Assembly (NCBI GenBank): GCA_023392615.1
Contig: JAEVYT010000040.1
Location: forward strand, 29,919-93,918
Reading direction: 5' to 3'
From: Bacillota bacterium
Lineage (GTDB): Bacteria; Bacillota; Clostridia; Lachnospirales; Lachnospiraceae
DNA: 64,000 nt
The notes under the pieces were generated by a model. That model worked only from the letters and a program-made list of their open reading frames with translations. It did not search any database and had not been told where the DNA came from. A program made the translations under genes and the position numbers. Positions 43,417-51,855 of the stretch are shown one piece after another. Each line of letters opens with the position of its first letter. Position 1 is the first letter of the stretch.

Positions 43417-44637
43417 TTGAAAATAATAGAAGGAAAATATAACTATGCCAAAGTTTTTACTGAGCAGTTGGAAAATGAGGCAATGGAGCAGATTAAGAAT
43501 CTGTGCGATCAGGAGTATACAAGAAGTTCGAAAATTAGAATTATGCCGGATGTACATGCGGGTGCAGGGTGCACGATTGGTACAACGATGACAATTAAAG
43601 ATTATATCGTTCCAAACTTGGTAGGAGTTGATATCGGATGTGGCATGGAAACAATTCGTATAAAGAATTCAAAACTGGAAGTGCAGAAGCTGGATAAGTT
43701 GATTTACGAAAAGATCCCATCCGGTTTTGACGTAAGAGAAAAGCCACATGTTTATAATGAAGAGATTGATTTGAGTGAGCTTCGTTGTTTGTCTATGTCA
43801 AAAGGGAAGGTGAACCTTAACAGAGCAGTGAAATCTTTAGGTACCCTCGGAGGAGGAAATCATTTCATTGAAGCCAACAAGGACGATGAAGGCAATATAT
43901 ATATCGTGATTCATTCCGGATCCAGACATTTGGGTCTCGAGGTGGCTACTTTTTATCAGGAGCAGGCTTACAAAGACTTAGCGGAGCCTACCGAGCATGA
44001 AATTGCTAATCTGATAGCAGAGTATAAAGCGAGTGGAAGGGATAAAGAAATTCAGTCAGCACTTGTAGCTCTGAAAATGCAGATTCGTACGGATATCCCG
44101 AAAGCACTTGCTTATGTATCCGGACAATTAATGGAGGACTATCTGCATGATATGAAGATTATACAAAGATTTGCTATGCTAAACCGTAAGGCAATGATGG
44201 ATGAATTAATTCGTGGTATGAAGCTAAAAATCGAAGAAGAGTTTACAACCATTCACAATTATATTGACACGGAGGGGATGATCCTTAGAAAAGGTGCGGT
44301 ATCCGCACAGGCTGGAGAAAAGCTGCTTATTCCGATTAATATGAGAGATGGATCTCTAGTCTGTATCGGAAAAGGGAATGAAGACTGGAACTATTCTGCT
44401 CCTCATGGGGCTGGAAGATTGATGTCGAGAACAAATGCACGTAACACTTATACAGTATCTGAATTTAAAAAACAGATGGAAGGAATCTATACATCGAGTG
44501 TTAATAAGTATACTTTGGATGAATGTCCGATGGCCTATAAAGGAATGGAAGATATTGTCCAAAATATTGGAGATACGGCGGAAATTATTAAAATTATTAA
44601 ACCGATTTATAATTTTAAAGCGGGAGAAGAAAGTTAA
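43417..44637 (+). CDS. rtcB: RNA-splicing ligase RtcB
   Basis: GTP- and Mn-dependent ligase joining 2',3'-cyclic phosphate (or 3'-phosphate) to 5'-OH RNA ends, for RNA repair. Motifs: MPDVHAGAGCTIG, metal ligands Asp72 and Cys75 in VGVDIGCGM, LGGGNHFIE, HSGSRHLG and the guanylylated-His region PHGAGRLMSR. TTG at 43417 (406 aa) is preferred because GGAG (43407-43410) lies 6 nt upstream and the family usually starts near IxGKYNxAKVF; ATG at 43405 is the alternative. No RtcR or archease neighbour. Confidence 0.94.
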   Translation: MKIIEGKYNYAKVFTEQLENEAMEQIKNLCDQEYTRSSKIRIMPDVHAGAGCTIGTTMTIKDYIVPNLVGVDIGCGMETIRIKNSKLEVQKLDKLIYEKIPSGFDVREKPHVYNEEIDLSELRCLSMSKGKVNLNRAVKSLGTLGGGNHFIEANKDDEGNIYIVIHSGSRHLGLEVATFYQEQAYKDLAEPTEHEIANLIAEYKASGRDKEIQSALVALKMQIRTDIPKALAYVSGQLMEDYLHDMKIIQRFAMLNRKAMMDELIRGMKLKIEEEFTTIHNYIDTEGMILRKGAVSAQAGEKLLIPINMRDGSLVCIGKGNEDWNYSAPHGAGRLMSRTNARNTYTVSEFKKQMEGIYTSSVNKYTLDECPMAYKGMEDIVQNIGDTAEIIKIIKPIYNFKAGEES

Positions 44638-44660
44638 GAAATCATTAGATTATATTAAAT

Positions 44661-44720
44661 TGTGCAATATATTGATACAGTTATGCAAAATGATGCACAA
44701 ATATACTGATTATGTGCAAA
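44661..44720. promoter_or_regulatory. Cluster of TGTGCAA-type repeats (candidate operator)
   Basis: TGTGCAA or its complement appears at 44661-44667, about 44694-44700 (inverted, TGCACAA) and 44713-44719. A degenerate TATGCAAAA lies at about 44682. The cluster sits directly upstream of the TTGACA promoter at 44739 and may bind a regulator, for example the XRE-cupin protein at 47445. Speculative. Confidence 0.35.
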
Positions 44721-44738
44721 ATATTGTTTAATTGTATA

Positions 44739-44820
44739 TTGACAAATCTAATATCTGTGTATAGAATGTAATCTATCAAGAACAAAGGCGTTGGTGCATA
44801 ACCAGCGCCTTTGTCTGTTT
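44739..44820 (+). promoter_or_regulatory. Promoter with an immediate terminator hairpin before the amino-acid ABC operon
   Basis: TTGACA (44739-44744), 17-bp spacer and TAGAAT (44762-44767). Starting only 15 bp later is a perfect 14-bp stem, ACAAAGGCGTTGGT/ACCAGCGCCTTTGT (44782-44795 with 44801-44814), then CTGTTTT. Transcription would end within about 50 nt unless read through, an attenuator-like layout 100 bp before the ABC operon; it may also simply end rtcB transcription. Confidence 0.6.
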
Positions 44821-44919
44821 TATAAATCGATTTGATCTTGATATGAGCTCATTCCCCCAGAAGGCTTATCTGCAGAATAAGACCTTAAACAATGGCATTT
44901 ATTATTAGGAGGGTTTGTT

Positions 44920-45777
44920 ATGAAAAGGAGAATTATATCTATATTATTGTCGGTAATATTAATAACATCTTTATTAGTAGGATGTGGAGCAAAAGATGGT
45001 GGCAGTGATGGGAAAAAAGTATTAAGAGTGGGTATGGAATGTGCGTATGCTCCATTTAACTGGACTCAGTCGAGTGATAAGTTATCCAATGGGGATGAGG
45101 CTGTACCTATTTATGGAACAAAGGATTTTGCGTATGGTTATGATGTTATGTTGGCTAAAAAGCTTGCTGATCAGATGGGATGGAAATTAGAAGTACATAA
45201 AGTGGATTGGTCAAGTATCGTACTTGGTATGAACTCCGGAGATTATGATGCAATTATTGCAGGTATGGGTTATACCGATGAACGAGAGAAGAGTGTAGAC
45301 TTTACAAAACCTTATTATATTAGAAATAATGTTGTAATTGTAAATAAGAATGGAAAATATGCAAATGCAAAAAATTTATCTGATTTTAAGGGCGCTTCTG
45401 CAACCACCCAGATTGGTACAATATGGGAGAAATATGTTCCGCAGATTCCGGATGGCAAAAAGCTAACATACTACGAGACTACTTCTGAAGTAGTAATGGC
45501 GGTGCAGACAGGTACAGCGGATTGTGCAGTTTTAGATGAGCCTACCGCAATGTCCGCAGCAATTGCAAATCCTAACATTACTTATGTTAAGTTTGGTGAG
45601 TCAGATGGTTTTAAAGTGCCGAAGGGTCAGTCACTGAATGTTTGCGTAGCAGTAAAAGAAGGCGATAAAAAGCTACAGAAGAAGCTAGACGATGCTTTGG
45701 ATGCAATTAAATGGGATGAAAAGAAGATGAATGATCTAATGGATCTCGCTGTTTCTTTACAACCACTTAGTAAATAA
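44920..45777 (+). CDS. Amino-acid ABC transporter substrate-binding lipoprotein
   Basis: 285 residues of the SBP_bac_3 (polar amino acid) family. Lipoprotein signal with lipobox LLVGC (lipidated Cys22), then VLRVGMECAYAPFNWTQ, the YGYDVMLAKKLADQMGWKLE lobe and DYDAIIAGMGYTDEREKSVD with the ligand-contact Arg. Delivers its amino acid to the permease encoded 150 bp downstream. Ligand is not certain; a class III aminotransferase in the same region suggests a basic or omega-amino acid. Confidence 0.92.
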   Translation: MKRRIISILLSVILITSLLVGCGAKDGGSDGKKVLRVGMECAYAPFNWTQSSDKLSNGDEAVPIYGTKDFAYGYDVMLAKKLADQMGWKLEVHKVDWSSIVLGMNSGDYDAIIAGMGYTDEREKSVDFTKPYYIRNNVVIVNKNGKYANAKNLSDFKGASATTQIGTIWEKYVPQIPDGKKLTYYETTSEVVMAVQTGTADCAVLDEPTAMSAAIANPNITYVKFGESDGFKVPKGQSLNVCVAVKEGDKKLQKKLDDALDAIKWDEKKMNDLMDLAVSLQPLSK

Positions 45778-45800
45778 GTAGTAGAATAGATAAAATATAT

Positions 45801-45840
45801 GGCGCATAGGGGCGTGACAGTACCTAGGCGCCTTCTTTTA
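45801..45840 (+). terminator. Intercistronic hairpin after the binding-protein gene
   Basis: GGCGCATAGG (45801-45810) pairs imperfectly with CCTAGGCGCC (45823-45832), followed by TTCTTTTA. Probably a partial terminator or mRNA stabiliser that keeps binding protein in excess over permease. Confidence 0.6.
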
Positions 45841-45930
45841 TCTTGATTTGTGACATGGAATGCTATCTTAATTATGAGATTCGGATCAAGAATATATTAG
45901 GATTTGATTATTGTATAAAGGAGAATAAGT

Positions 45931-46671
45931 ATGGAGAAGAATATTTTTCAGTGGATCTTATTTTTATTACAAGAATATGGAGGGTACTTCTGGAAGGGAA
46001 CAATAATAACTTTAGAGACATCCATACTTGGTACAGTACTTGGTTTTTTATTAGGTTTCCTTCTTGGTATTGTACAATCCACGCCGGTTCATCCGGAGGA
46101 CAGTTTGTTCAAGAGAATTTATTATAAGATATTAAAGATATTAACCAGCGGATTTATCCATATATTTAGGGGTACGCCGATGATGGTTCAAGCAATGGTA
46201 CTTTATTATGGATTAAAACAGAACGGTATCGATATATCTTCTTTTAATGCAGCGATACTTGTAATCATGTTAAACACTGGAGCATATATGGCTGAGACGG
46301 TTCGTGGTGGAATTATATCAATCGACAACGGGCAGTTTGAAGGAGGCAAAGCCATGGGCATGTCGCACTTTACTATCATGTTTTCGGTAGTGCTTCCACA
46401 GGCATTCCGAAATATTATTCCGGAGATGGGTAATTTGTTTATTACTAATTTAAAGATGACCTCTGTATTAAATGTAATCGGAATCGCGGAATTGTATTTT
46501 GTAACAAAGACAGCCGCAAATACTTATTATAAATACTTCGAGGCTTTCTTGATTACAGGTGCAATATATTTTGTATTATGCGTAATCTTCACTCAGCTAC
46601 TCAATATGCTGGAGAAGAAACTTGAGGGCAAGAAGGATTATGAATTAGCAACCGAATATTTAACGGATTAG
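45931..46671 (+). CDS. Amino-acid ABC transporter permease
   Basis: 246-residue HisM/GlnP-type permease with about five membrane segments. The ATPase-coupling EAA loop reads EGGKAMGMSHFTIMFSVVLP. GTPMMVQAMV is the family's conserved N-terminal region. Only one permease gene is present, so the transporter uses a homodimer. 12 bp before the ATPase gene. Confidence 0.93.
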   Translation: MEKNIFQWILFLLQEYGGYFWKGTIITLETSILGTVLGFLLGFLLGIVQSTPVHPEDSLFKRIYYKILKILTSGFIHIFRGTPMMVQAMVLYYGLKQNGIDISSFNAAILVIMLNTGAYMAETVRGGIISIDNGQFEGGKAMGMSHFTIMFSVVLPQAFRNIIPEMGNLFITNLKMTSVLNVIGIAELYFVTKTAANTYYKYFEAFLITGAIYFVLCVIFTQLLNMLEKKLEGKKDYELATEYLTD

Positions 46672-46683
46672 GAGGTAAGCGAT

Positions 46684-47418
46684 ATGTCAATTATACAGGT
46701 ACAACATTTAAGTAAATCATTCGGAAATCATGAGGTATTAAAGGATATTGATTTTACCATTGATAAGGGTGAGGTTGTGTGTGTCATCGGTTCCTCCGGT
46801 TCCGGCAAATCTACACTTCTACGATGCCTTAACCTTCTTGAAATAAAAACAAGTGGCACAATTTATTATGGAGAGAGTGAAATTGGTGGCTCACAGAAGA
46901 AGATTAACGAATATCGCTCCAAGGTAGGTATGGTTTTTCAGTCCTTTAACCTGTTTAACAATATGACTGTATTGGAAAACTGTATGTCTGGTTGTAGAAA
47001 GGTACTTAAAAAGAGTAAGCAGGAGGCTCATTCTATCTCAATTAAATATTTAAAAAAGGTAGGAATGGCTCCATATATAAATGCTAAGCCTTCCCAGTTA
47101 TCCGGTGGACAAAAACAAAGAGTTGCAATCGCCAGAGCACTTACCATGGAGCCGGAAGTATTACTATTCGATGAACCAACCAGTGCACTAGACCCGGAGA
47201 TGGTAGGAGAGGTACTGACGGTTATTAAAGAATTGGCAAAAGAAGGGTTAACAATGATCATCGTTACACATGAGATGGCATTTGCACGTGATGTATCAAC
47301 TAGAACAATCTTTATGGATCAAGGAGTTATTGCGGAACAGGATGTTCCGGAACGGTTGTTTATTACACCGTCTAATCCGAGAACAAAGGAATTTTTATCA
47401 AGATTTATGAATGGATAA
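46684..47418 (+). CDS. Amino-acid ABC transporter ATP-binding protein
   Basis: 244-residue GlnQ/HisP-type ATPase: Walker A GSSGSGKST, Q-loop VFQSFNLF, signature LSGGQKQR, Walker B LLFDEPTSALD and H-loop VTHEM. Completes the SBP-permease-ATPase operon. A regulator gene follows 26 bp later. Confidence 0.95.
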   Translation: MSIIQVQHLSKSFGNHEVLKDIDFTIDKGEVVCVIGSSGSGKSTLLRCLNLLEIKTSGTIYYGESEIGGSQKKINEYRSKVGMVFQSFNLFNNMTVLENCMSGCRKVLKKSKQEAHSISIKYLKKVGMAPYINAKPSQLSGGQKQRVAIARALTMEPEVLLFDEPTSALDPEMVGEVLTVIKELAKEGLTMIIVTHEMAFARDVSTRTIFMDQGVIAEQDVPERLFITPSNPRTKEFLSRFMNG

Positions 47419-47444
47419 TAAATAATCCAAGGAGGTGTATTGGA

Positions 47445-47996
47445 GTGGATTATATCAATAGAAATATCGCATTTAATTTAAAGAAAATTAGAATAGGTAA
47501 AAATATGAGTCTCGATGAAACAGCGGAGCAGACTGGTGTTAGCAAAAGCATGCTAGCTAATATTGAGCGTGGGGAAGCAAATCCATCAATAGGCTGCCTT
47601 GGTAAGATTGTAAGTGGTCTCAGAGTGGATTTGAATGAGCTGATTGAGCCGCCACATCAGGATACTTACCACATATCCAAAGAAGAGATGATTCCTACGA
47701 AGGAAGTGGAGGGACAATATTCTATCTACACATATTTTCCCTATGAGAAGGATCGTCAATTTGAAATATACGGAATGGAAATATATCCAAATGGTACCTA
47801 TTACAGTGGATCACATGGGGAAAAAACTGTGGAATATATCACTGTGGCAACTGGTACACTTACATTGAAAATACGTGATAAAAAATATAAGATTTACGCC
47901 GGAGATGCATTTCGTTTCGACTCTGATATCGAACATTGGTATAGCAATGAGGGCAATGATATGGTAAAGATAACGTCAATATTTAGTTTTAAATAA
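47445..47996 (+). CDS. XRE-family regulator with C-terminal cupin domain
   Basis: 183 residues. N-terminal helix-turn-helix (IAFNLKKIRIGKNMSLDETA, GVSKSMLANIERGEANPSI) and C-terminal cupin (GTYYSGSHGEKTVEYITVATG, YAGDAFRFDSDIEHWYSN). XRE-cupin proteins often sense small amino acids or amines and control adjacent transport or catabolic genes, so the ABC operon and the downstream aminotransferase are the probable targets. The start is GTG at 47445, 9 nt after AAGGAGG. Confidence 0.92.
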   Translation: MDYINRNIAFNLKKIRIGKNMSLDETAEQTGVSKSMLANIERGEANPSIGCLGKIVSGLRVDLNELIEPPHQDTYHISKEEMIPTKEVEGQYSIYTYFPYEKDRQFEIYGMEIYPNGTYYSGSHGEKTVEYITVATGTLTLKIRDKKYKIYAGDAFRFDSDIEHWYSNEGNDMVKITSIFSFK

Positions 47997-48073
47997 AACA
48001 AAATCTGTGTACAGAGATAGAAACCATTAGATTTGATATATTTAAGAATGAGTAAAAAGAAAGAAGGAATAAT

Positions 48074-49288
48074 ATGTTATTAAAAGATGCTGGATTAACC
48101 AGGGAGGAACTAAAGGCAAAGGTTAAAAAATATATGATTGAGACCTATGAACGCTTTGATTTTATTGCGGAGAGCGGAAAGGATATGTATCTTTATGATG
48201 AAGAAGGAAATGCATATCTGGATTTCTATGCCGGTATCGCGGTAAACAGTGCAGGAAACTGTAATGAGAAGGTGGTTGCTGCAGTTCGTGATCAGGTTGG
48301 TGATCTGATACATACCTTTAATTATCCATATACCATTCCACAGGCACTGCTTGCAGAAAAAGTTTGTACCACTATTGGAATGGATAAAATTTTCTTCCAA
48401 AATTCTGGGACAGAAGCAAATGAAGCTATGATTAAGATGGCAAGAAAATATGGTGTAGAAAAATACGGACCGGGGCGATATGAAATCATTACAGCAAAAA
48501 TGTCATTTCATGGAAGAACTTTTGGATCTATGAGCGCCACGGGACAACCGAATAATGCGTGCCAAGTAGGATTTGGTGGTATGACACCAGGATTTCGCTA
48601 TGCTGACTTCAACGATTTGAAATCCTTTGAAGATGCAGTGACGGAAAATACCGCAGCAATTATGTTGGAGCCAATACAAGGAGAGGGTGGTGTAAATCCG
48701 GCTACCCTGGAATTTATGAAGGGAATACGTAAGCTCTGTGATGAGAAGGGACTTCTATTATTGATCGATGAAATTCAGACAGGATGGTGCAGAACCGGAT
48801 CAGTTATGTGTTATATGCAATACGGTATTGAGCCCGATATTGTAACGATGGCAAAAGCATTAGGAGGAGGAATGCCGATTGGAGCAATCTGTGCAAAAGA
48901 AGAAGTTGCAAAGGTATTCACACCAGGCTCCCATGGAAGCACTTATGGAGGTCATCCGGTCTCCTGTGCAGCAGCGTTGGCTCAAGTAAATGAACTCCTA
49001 AACAGAAATCTCGCTGAAAATGCGAAGGAGGTTGGGGCTTATTTTATGGATAAACTGAATACCCTTCCTCATGTAAAAGAAGTTAGGGGAATGGGATTAT
49101 TGGTAGGTGTTGAGTTCGATGATTTGATTAAGGGGATTGATGTGAAACATGGTTGCTTTGATAGAAAGCTATTATTAACGGCAATAGGTGGTCATATCAT
49201 ACGAATGGTACCTCCGTTGATTGTGACAAAGGAAGACTGTGATAGGGCATATGATATTATAAAAGAAACAGTGGAAAGCTTGATATAA
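48074..49288 (+). CDS. Class III aminotransferase (ArgD/GABA-type)
   Basis: PLP-dependent omega-aminotransferase, 404 residues. Motifs: FYAGIAVNSAGNCN, FFQNSGTEANEAMIKMARK (phosphate site), LLLIDEIQTGWCRTG, and the PLP-lysine Lys261 in TMAKALGGGMPIGA. Candidate reactions are acetylornithine, ornithine or 4-aminobutyrate transamination. It lies behind an amino-acid transporter and XRE-cupin regulator rather than arginine genes, so catabolic use of an imported omega-amino acid is more likely than arginine synthesis. Gene symbol withheld. Confidence 0.9.
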   Translation: MLLKDAGLTREELKAKVKKYMIETYERFDFIAESGKDMYLYDEEGNAYLDFYAGIAVNSAGNCNEKVVAAVRDQVGDLIHTFNYPYTIPQALLAEKVCTTIGMDKIFFQNSGTEANEAMIKMARKYGVEKYGPGRYEIITAKMSFHGRTFGSMSATGQPNNACQVGFGGMTPGFRYADFNDLKSFEDAVTENTAAIMLEPIQGEGGVNPATLEFMKGIRKLCDEKGLLLLIDEIQTGWCRTGSVMCYMQYGIEPDIVTMAKALGGGMPIGAICAKEEVAKVFTPGSHGSTYGGHPVSCAAALAQVNELLNRNLAENAKEVGAYFMDKLNTLPHVKEVRGMGLLVGVEFDDLIKGIDVKHGCFDRKLLLTAIGGHIIRMVPPLIVTKEDCDRAYDIIKETVESLI

Positions 49289-49451
49289 GAAATATTGCAT
49301 CGTATGCATAGAAATCATATATTACATAATTTGTTCGTTTGAATAGGCCTAGAGACTATTTAGTATATAGAGTTGAAGAATAATGACCTGTAAAGTTAAA
49401 TATAACAATCTGACTTGGTTTTAAAAAATTCGAAAAATAGGAGGGCTGTTA

Positions 49452-50078
49452 ATGGAGAATGTAGTGATAACCATCGCAAGGGGATTTGGGAGCGGTGGAA
49501 AAGAGATTGCTCTAAAATTAGCGGACGAATTAGGAATTGGCTGTTATGAAAATCGTATTCTTACGCTTGCTTCTCAACTGAGCGGGTTGGACGAGGAGCT
49601 ATTTCAGGAAGTAAATGAAAAGATCAGAGGTAAAAAGTTCTCGGGTCTTTTAAAAGGGCTACCAAGAACGTTAAAGCCCAAACCAGTAGATGATGATTTC
49701 GTATCTGATCAAAGATTATTTGAGTTTCAAAGTCAGATCATTCAAAATCTTGCAAAGTCAGAATCCTGTATTATCGTAGGAAAATGTGCGGACTGGGTAT
49801 TAAAAGACTATCCAAATGTAATCAGCATATATATTGAAGCACCCCGTGCCTTTTGCGTGGATCGTGTTATGAAAAAAATGGGTGTGAATGAGGAAACAGC
49901 ACATACTTCTATCGCGAAAACGGATCAGTACCGGGCGGCCTACTACCAGCACTACACCGGTGGTAATACTTGGGTGAATCCCGTGAACTACGATATGACC
50001 CTAAACAGTGAAAGGGTTGGAATTAACCAATGCGTAGAGCTGATTAAGGACTACATAAAAATAAAATTCCCGGAGTAA
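49452..50078 (+). CDS. Cytidylate-kinase-like protein (1)
   Basis: 208 residues of the cytidylate kinase-like P-loop family (PF13189 type). ITIARGFGSGGKEIALKLAD is a P-loop variant, followed by CYENRILTLAS, SCIIVGKCADWVLKDYPN (Walker-B-like) and a C-terminal YYQHYTGGNTW...YDMTLNS segment. These proteins are common in Clostridia beside transporters; substrate is unknown. A paralogue sits at 56557-57180 in the oxoproline operon. AGGAGG precedes the ATG. Confidence 0.85.
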   Translation: MENVVITIARGFGSGGKEIALKLADELGIGCYENRILTLASQLSGLDEELFQEVNEKIRGKKFSGLLKGLPRTLKPKPVDDDFVSDQRLFEFQSQIIQNLAKSESCIIVGKCADWVLKDYPNVISIYIEAPRAFCVDRVMKKMGVNEETAHTSIAKTDQYRAAYYQHYTGGNTWVNPVNYDMTLNSERVGINQCVELIKDYIKIKFPE

Positions 50079-50099
50079 AAAAGATTAGTAGATGCTAAT

Positions 50100-50324
50100 T
50101 TTGAAAGCATTTGCAGTTTACGTGCAATTCTTAGGGCTTGTAGGGAACGATGAGATCAGACTTGCGATAAATCGCACGAAAGCAAATGTTTGACGAAGGG
50201 GATATAGTAGATATCTACCGTGTAGGTATCTACTATATCCCCTAAGGAGTTTTTGCATGTTCTGATTGATTCAAGTGAGTGAAGAGCCCATAGAAATGCT
50301 AGTAAACTGCAACAGCTTTTCAAA
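50100..50324. repeat. 225-bp imperfect inverted-repeat element (MITE-like or giant hairpin)
   Basis: The outer ends form a 22-bp inverted repeat, TTTGAAAGCATTTGCAGTTTAC at 50100-50121 against 50302-50324 with two differences. The centre is a near-perfect 21-bp stem (50198-50218 with 50222-50242; GGGGATATAGTAGATA and its complement) with a 3-nt loop. Partial pairing continues between, for example around 50190 and 50250. It fills the gap between two convergent genes and ends 2 bp from the M42 stop. No clear target duplication. Either a palindromic mobile-element relic or a bidirectional terminator-like RNA. Confidence 0.7.
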
Positions 50325-50325
50325 C

Positions 50326-51384
50326 TCACATCCCGTAGTTGTTCTTCCTGTCAGAAACCGTTTCTAGAATATATGCCTTAATTAACTCCAAGGTATTCTC
50401 CAATGCACTAATGTGTGTTCTCTCCATTCCATGGGAGGCGTGAATCCCCTGCCCGATTAATGCACCACGAATATCATTTCCTCCGGAGAGGGCGGCAGAC
50501 ACATCCGAGCCGTAATGCGGAAATACATCAACAACGTAACTGAGATTATTTTGCTTAGCCAGTTCAATTAAGCGGCTCGTCATCTCGTAATCATAAGGAC
50601 CTGTGGAATCCTTTGCACAGATTGATACCGCATATTCGTTACCATTTAGGTCATCACCGATGGCTCCCATATCGATTGCTAGTAATTCATCGATCTCAGA
50701 GGGAAGATTGCTGGCACCATGCCCTACTTCTTCATAATTTGAGATTAAAATCTTTATGTTCTTTTCAGGAGTAATATTACCCTCCGACAATTCCTTTAAT
50801 ACACCTAATATTACTCCAACAGAAGCTTTATCATCCAGATGTCTGGATTTAATGAATCCTTTTTCCGTATATTGAAACTGGGCATCAAAGCTAATGTAGT
50901 CACCGGTATTGATCCCAAGTGCAAGAACGTCATCCTTGGTCTTGACCATTTCATCAATTCGAACAATCATATTACGATCAGATCGTTCGAGTGTTCTCGC
51001 ATCATCATAGCTATGAACGGAAGGACTCTTAGCCAGAATTGTTCCGGTATAAATTCGGTCATCTCTCGTATGAATCTTGCAGTAGCTTCCCTCTACACTG
51101 TGCATCGTGTAGGAACCTACTAGGGTAAAATGTAAGCTGCCATCTGTACTGATGGAGCGAACCATAGCTCCGAGTGTATCCACATGTGCGGATAACCCTA
51201 ATGTCTCTTCTTGTTTTCCTTTTACCGATATGATTAATCCACCTTTTTTATTAAACTCACAGGTGTAGCCAAACTTCTGTGCTTCCTGTTGAACATAGGT
51301 CATAACCTCTCTTGTAAAACCGGATGGGCTTGGAATATTCACCAACGTTTTTACTGCCTCTATTATGTAGTCAATCGTCTTCAT
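50326..51384 (-). CDS. M42-family metallopeptidase (aminopeptidase)
   Basis: 352-residue cytoplasmic di-metal aminopeptidase of the PepA/FrvX/TET family. Metal ligands lie in LGLSAHVDTLGAMVR, RHLDDKASVG, SNYEEVGHGAS and LLAIDMG, with SHGMERTH near the C-terminus. Forms large tetrahedral complexes that finish peptide degradation. Oriented against its neighbours; minus-strand ribosome binding site AAAAGGAG. It may supply amino acids to the surrounding amino-acid genes but is not in their operon. Confidence 0.93.
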   Translation of the reverse strand: MKTIDYIIEAVKTLVNIPSPSGFTREVMTYVQQEAQKFGYTCEFNKKGGLIISVKGKQEETLGLSAHVDTLGAMVRSISTDGSLHFTLVGSYTMHSVEGSYCKIHTRDDRIYTGTILAKSPSVHSYDDARTLERSDRNMIVRIDEMVKTKDDVLALGINTGDYISFDAQFQYTEKGFIKSRHLDDKASVGVILGVLKELSEGNITPEKNIKILISNYEEVGHGASNLPSEIDELLAIDMGAIGDDLNGNEYAVSICAKDSTGPYDYEMTSRLIELAKQNNLSYVVDVFPHYGSDVSAALSGGNDIRGALIGQGIHASHGMERTHISALENTLELIKAYILETVSDRKNNYGM

Positions 51385-51566
51385 TTTGCACTCCTTTTTA
51401 TCTTAATGCATTTTGGTATGATTCTAGCATACCTCCTCATTATAAACAATATGGATTCAATAATAAGACAGATGTAAATGGTTTGGTGACCTATTATTAC
51501 TAAAATTTTATAGTTTATTACCAAAATAAACAAAAAACACCGAGTAAAATTATAACAAATTAATAG

Positions 51567-51595
51567 TTGCATTGTCCGAAAAATAGTAATATAAT
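51567..51595 (+). promoter_or_regulatory. Promoter of the LIV-transporter/oxoproline operon
   Basis: TTGCAT (51567-51572), 17-bp spacer and consensus TATAAT (51590-51595), giving a leader of about 250 nt. The 470-bp gap 51385-51855 otherwise shows AT-rich sequence and the hairpin at 51734. Confidence 0.65.
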
Positions 51596-51733
51596 AACCC
51601 TATCACGATAGCCATATCTGAAAACAATTTGAAAATCATTTAATGGTCTAATCTGAATACTAACTTGATACATTAAATGGAAACGAAAGGGTTTCAACGT
51701 TTATGAATAAAAACCGATATAGTGTTTATTCAT

Positions 51734-51752
51734 AAGGGCTGAAGCCCTTTTC
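51734..51752 (+). promoter_or_regulatory. Hairpin with T-tract in the operon leader
   Basis: AAGGGCT and AGCCCTT (51734-51740 with 51743-51749) form a tight stem followed by TTTTC, 100 bp before the first start codon. Possible attenuator; no aptamer was recognised upstream. Confidence 0.4.
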
Positions 51753-51855
51753 ATGTAATATGACATAATTCCAATTAATCGAGAATGAAGTTATATCTAC
51801 GGAAAAGCAAATTACTTGATATGGAACTGTCGTAAATAAAAGGAGGTAGAAATTT

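Noticed and set aside
44435..44731. 98-codon ORF over the 3' end of rtcB
   Set aside because: Out-of-frame shadow of rtcB.
45843..46127. 94-codon ORF overlapping the amino-acid permease start
   Set aside because: Shadow frame of the permease gene, which has clear family motifs and its own ribosome binding site.
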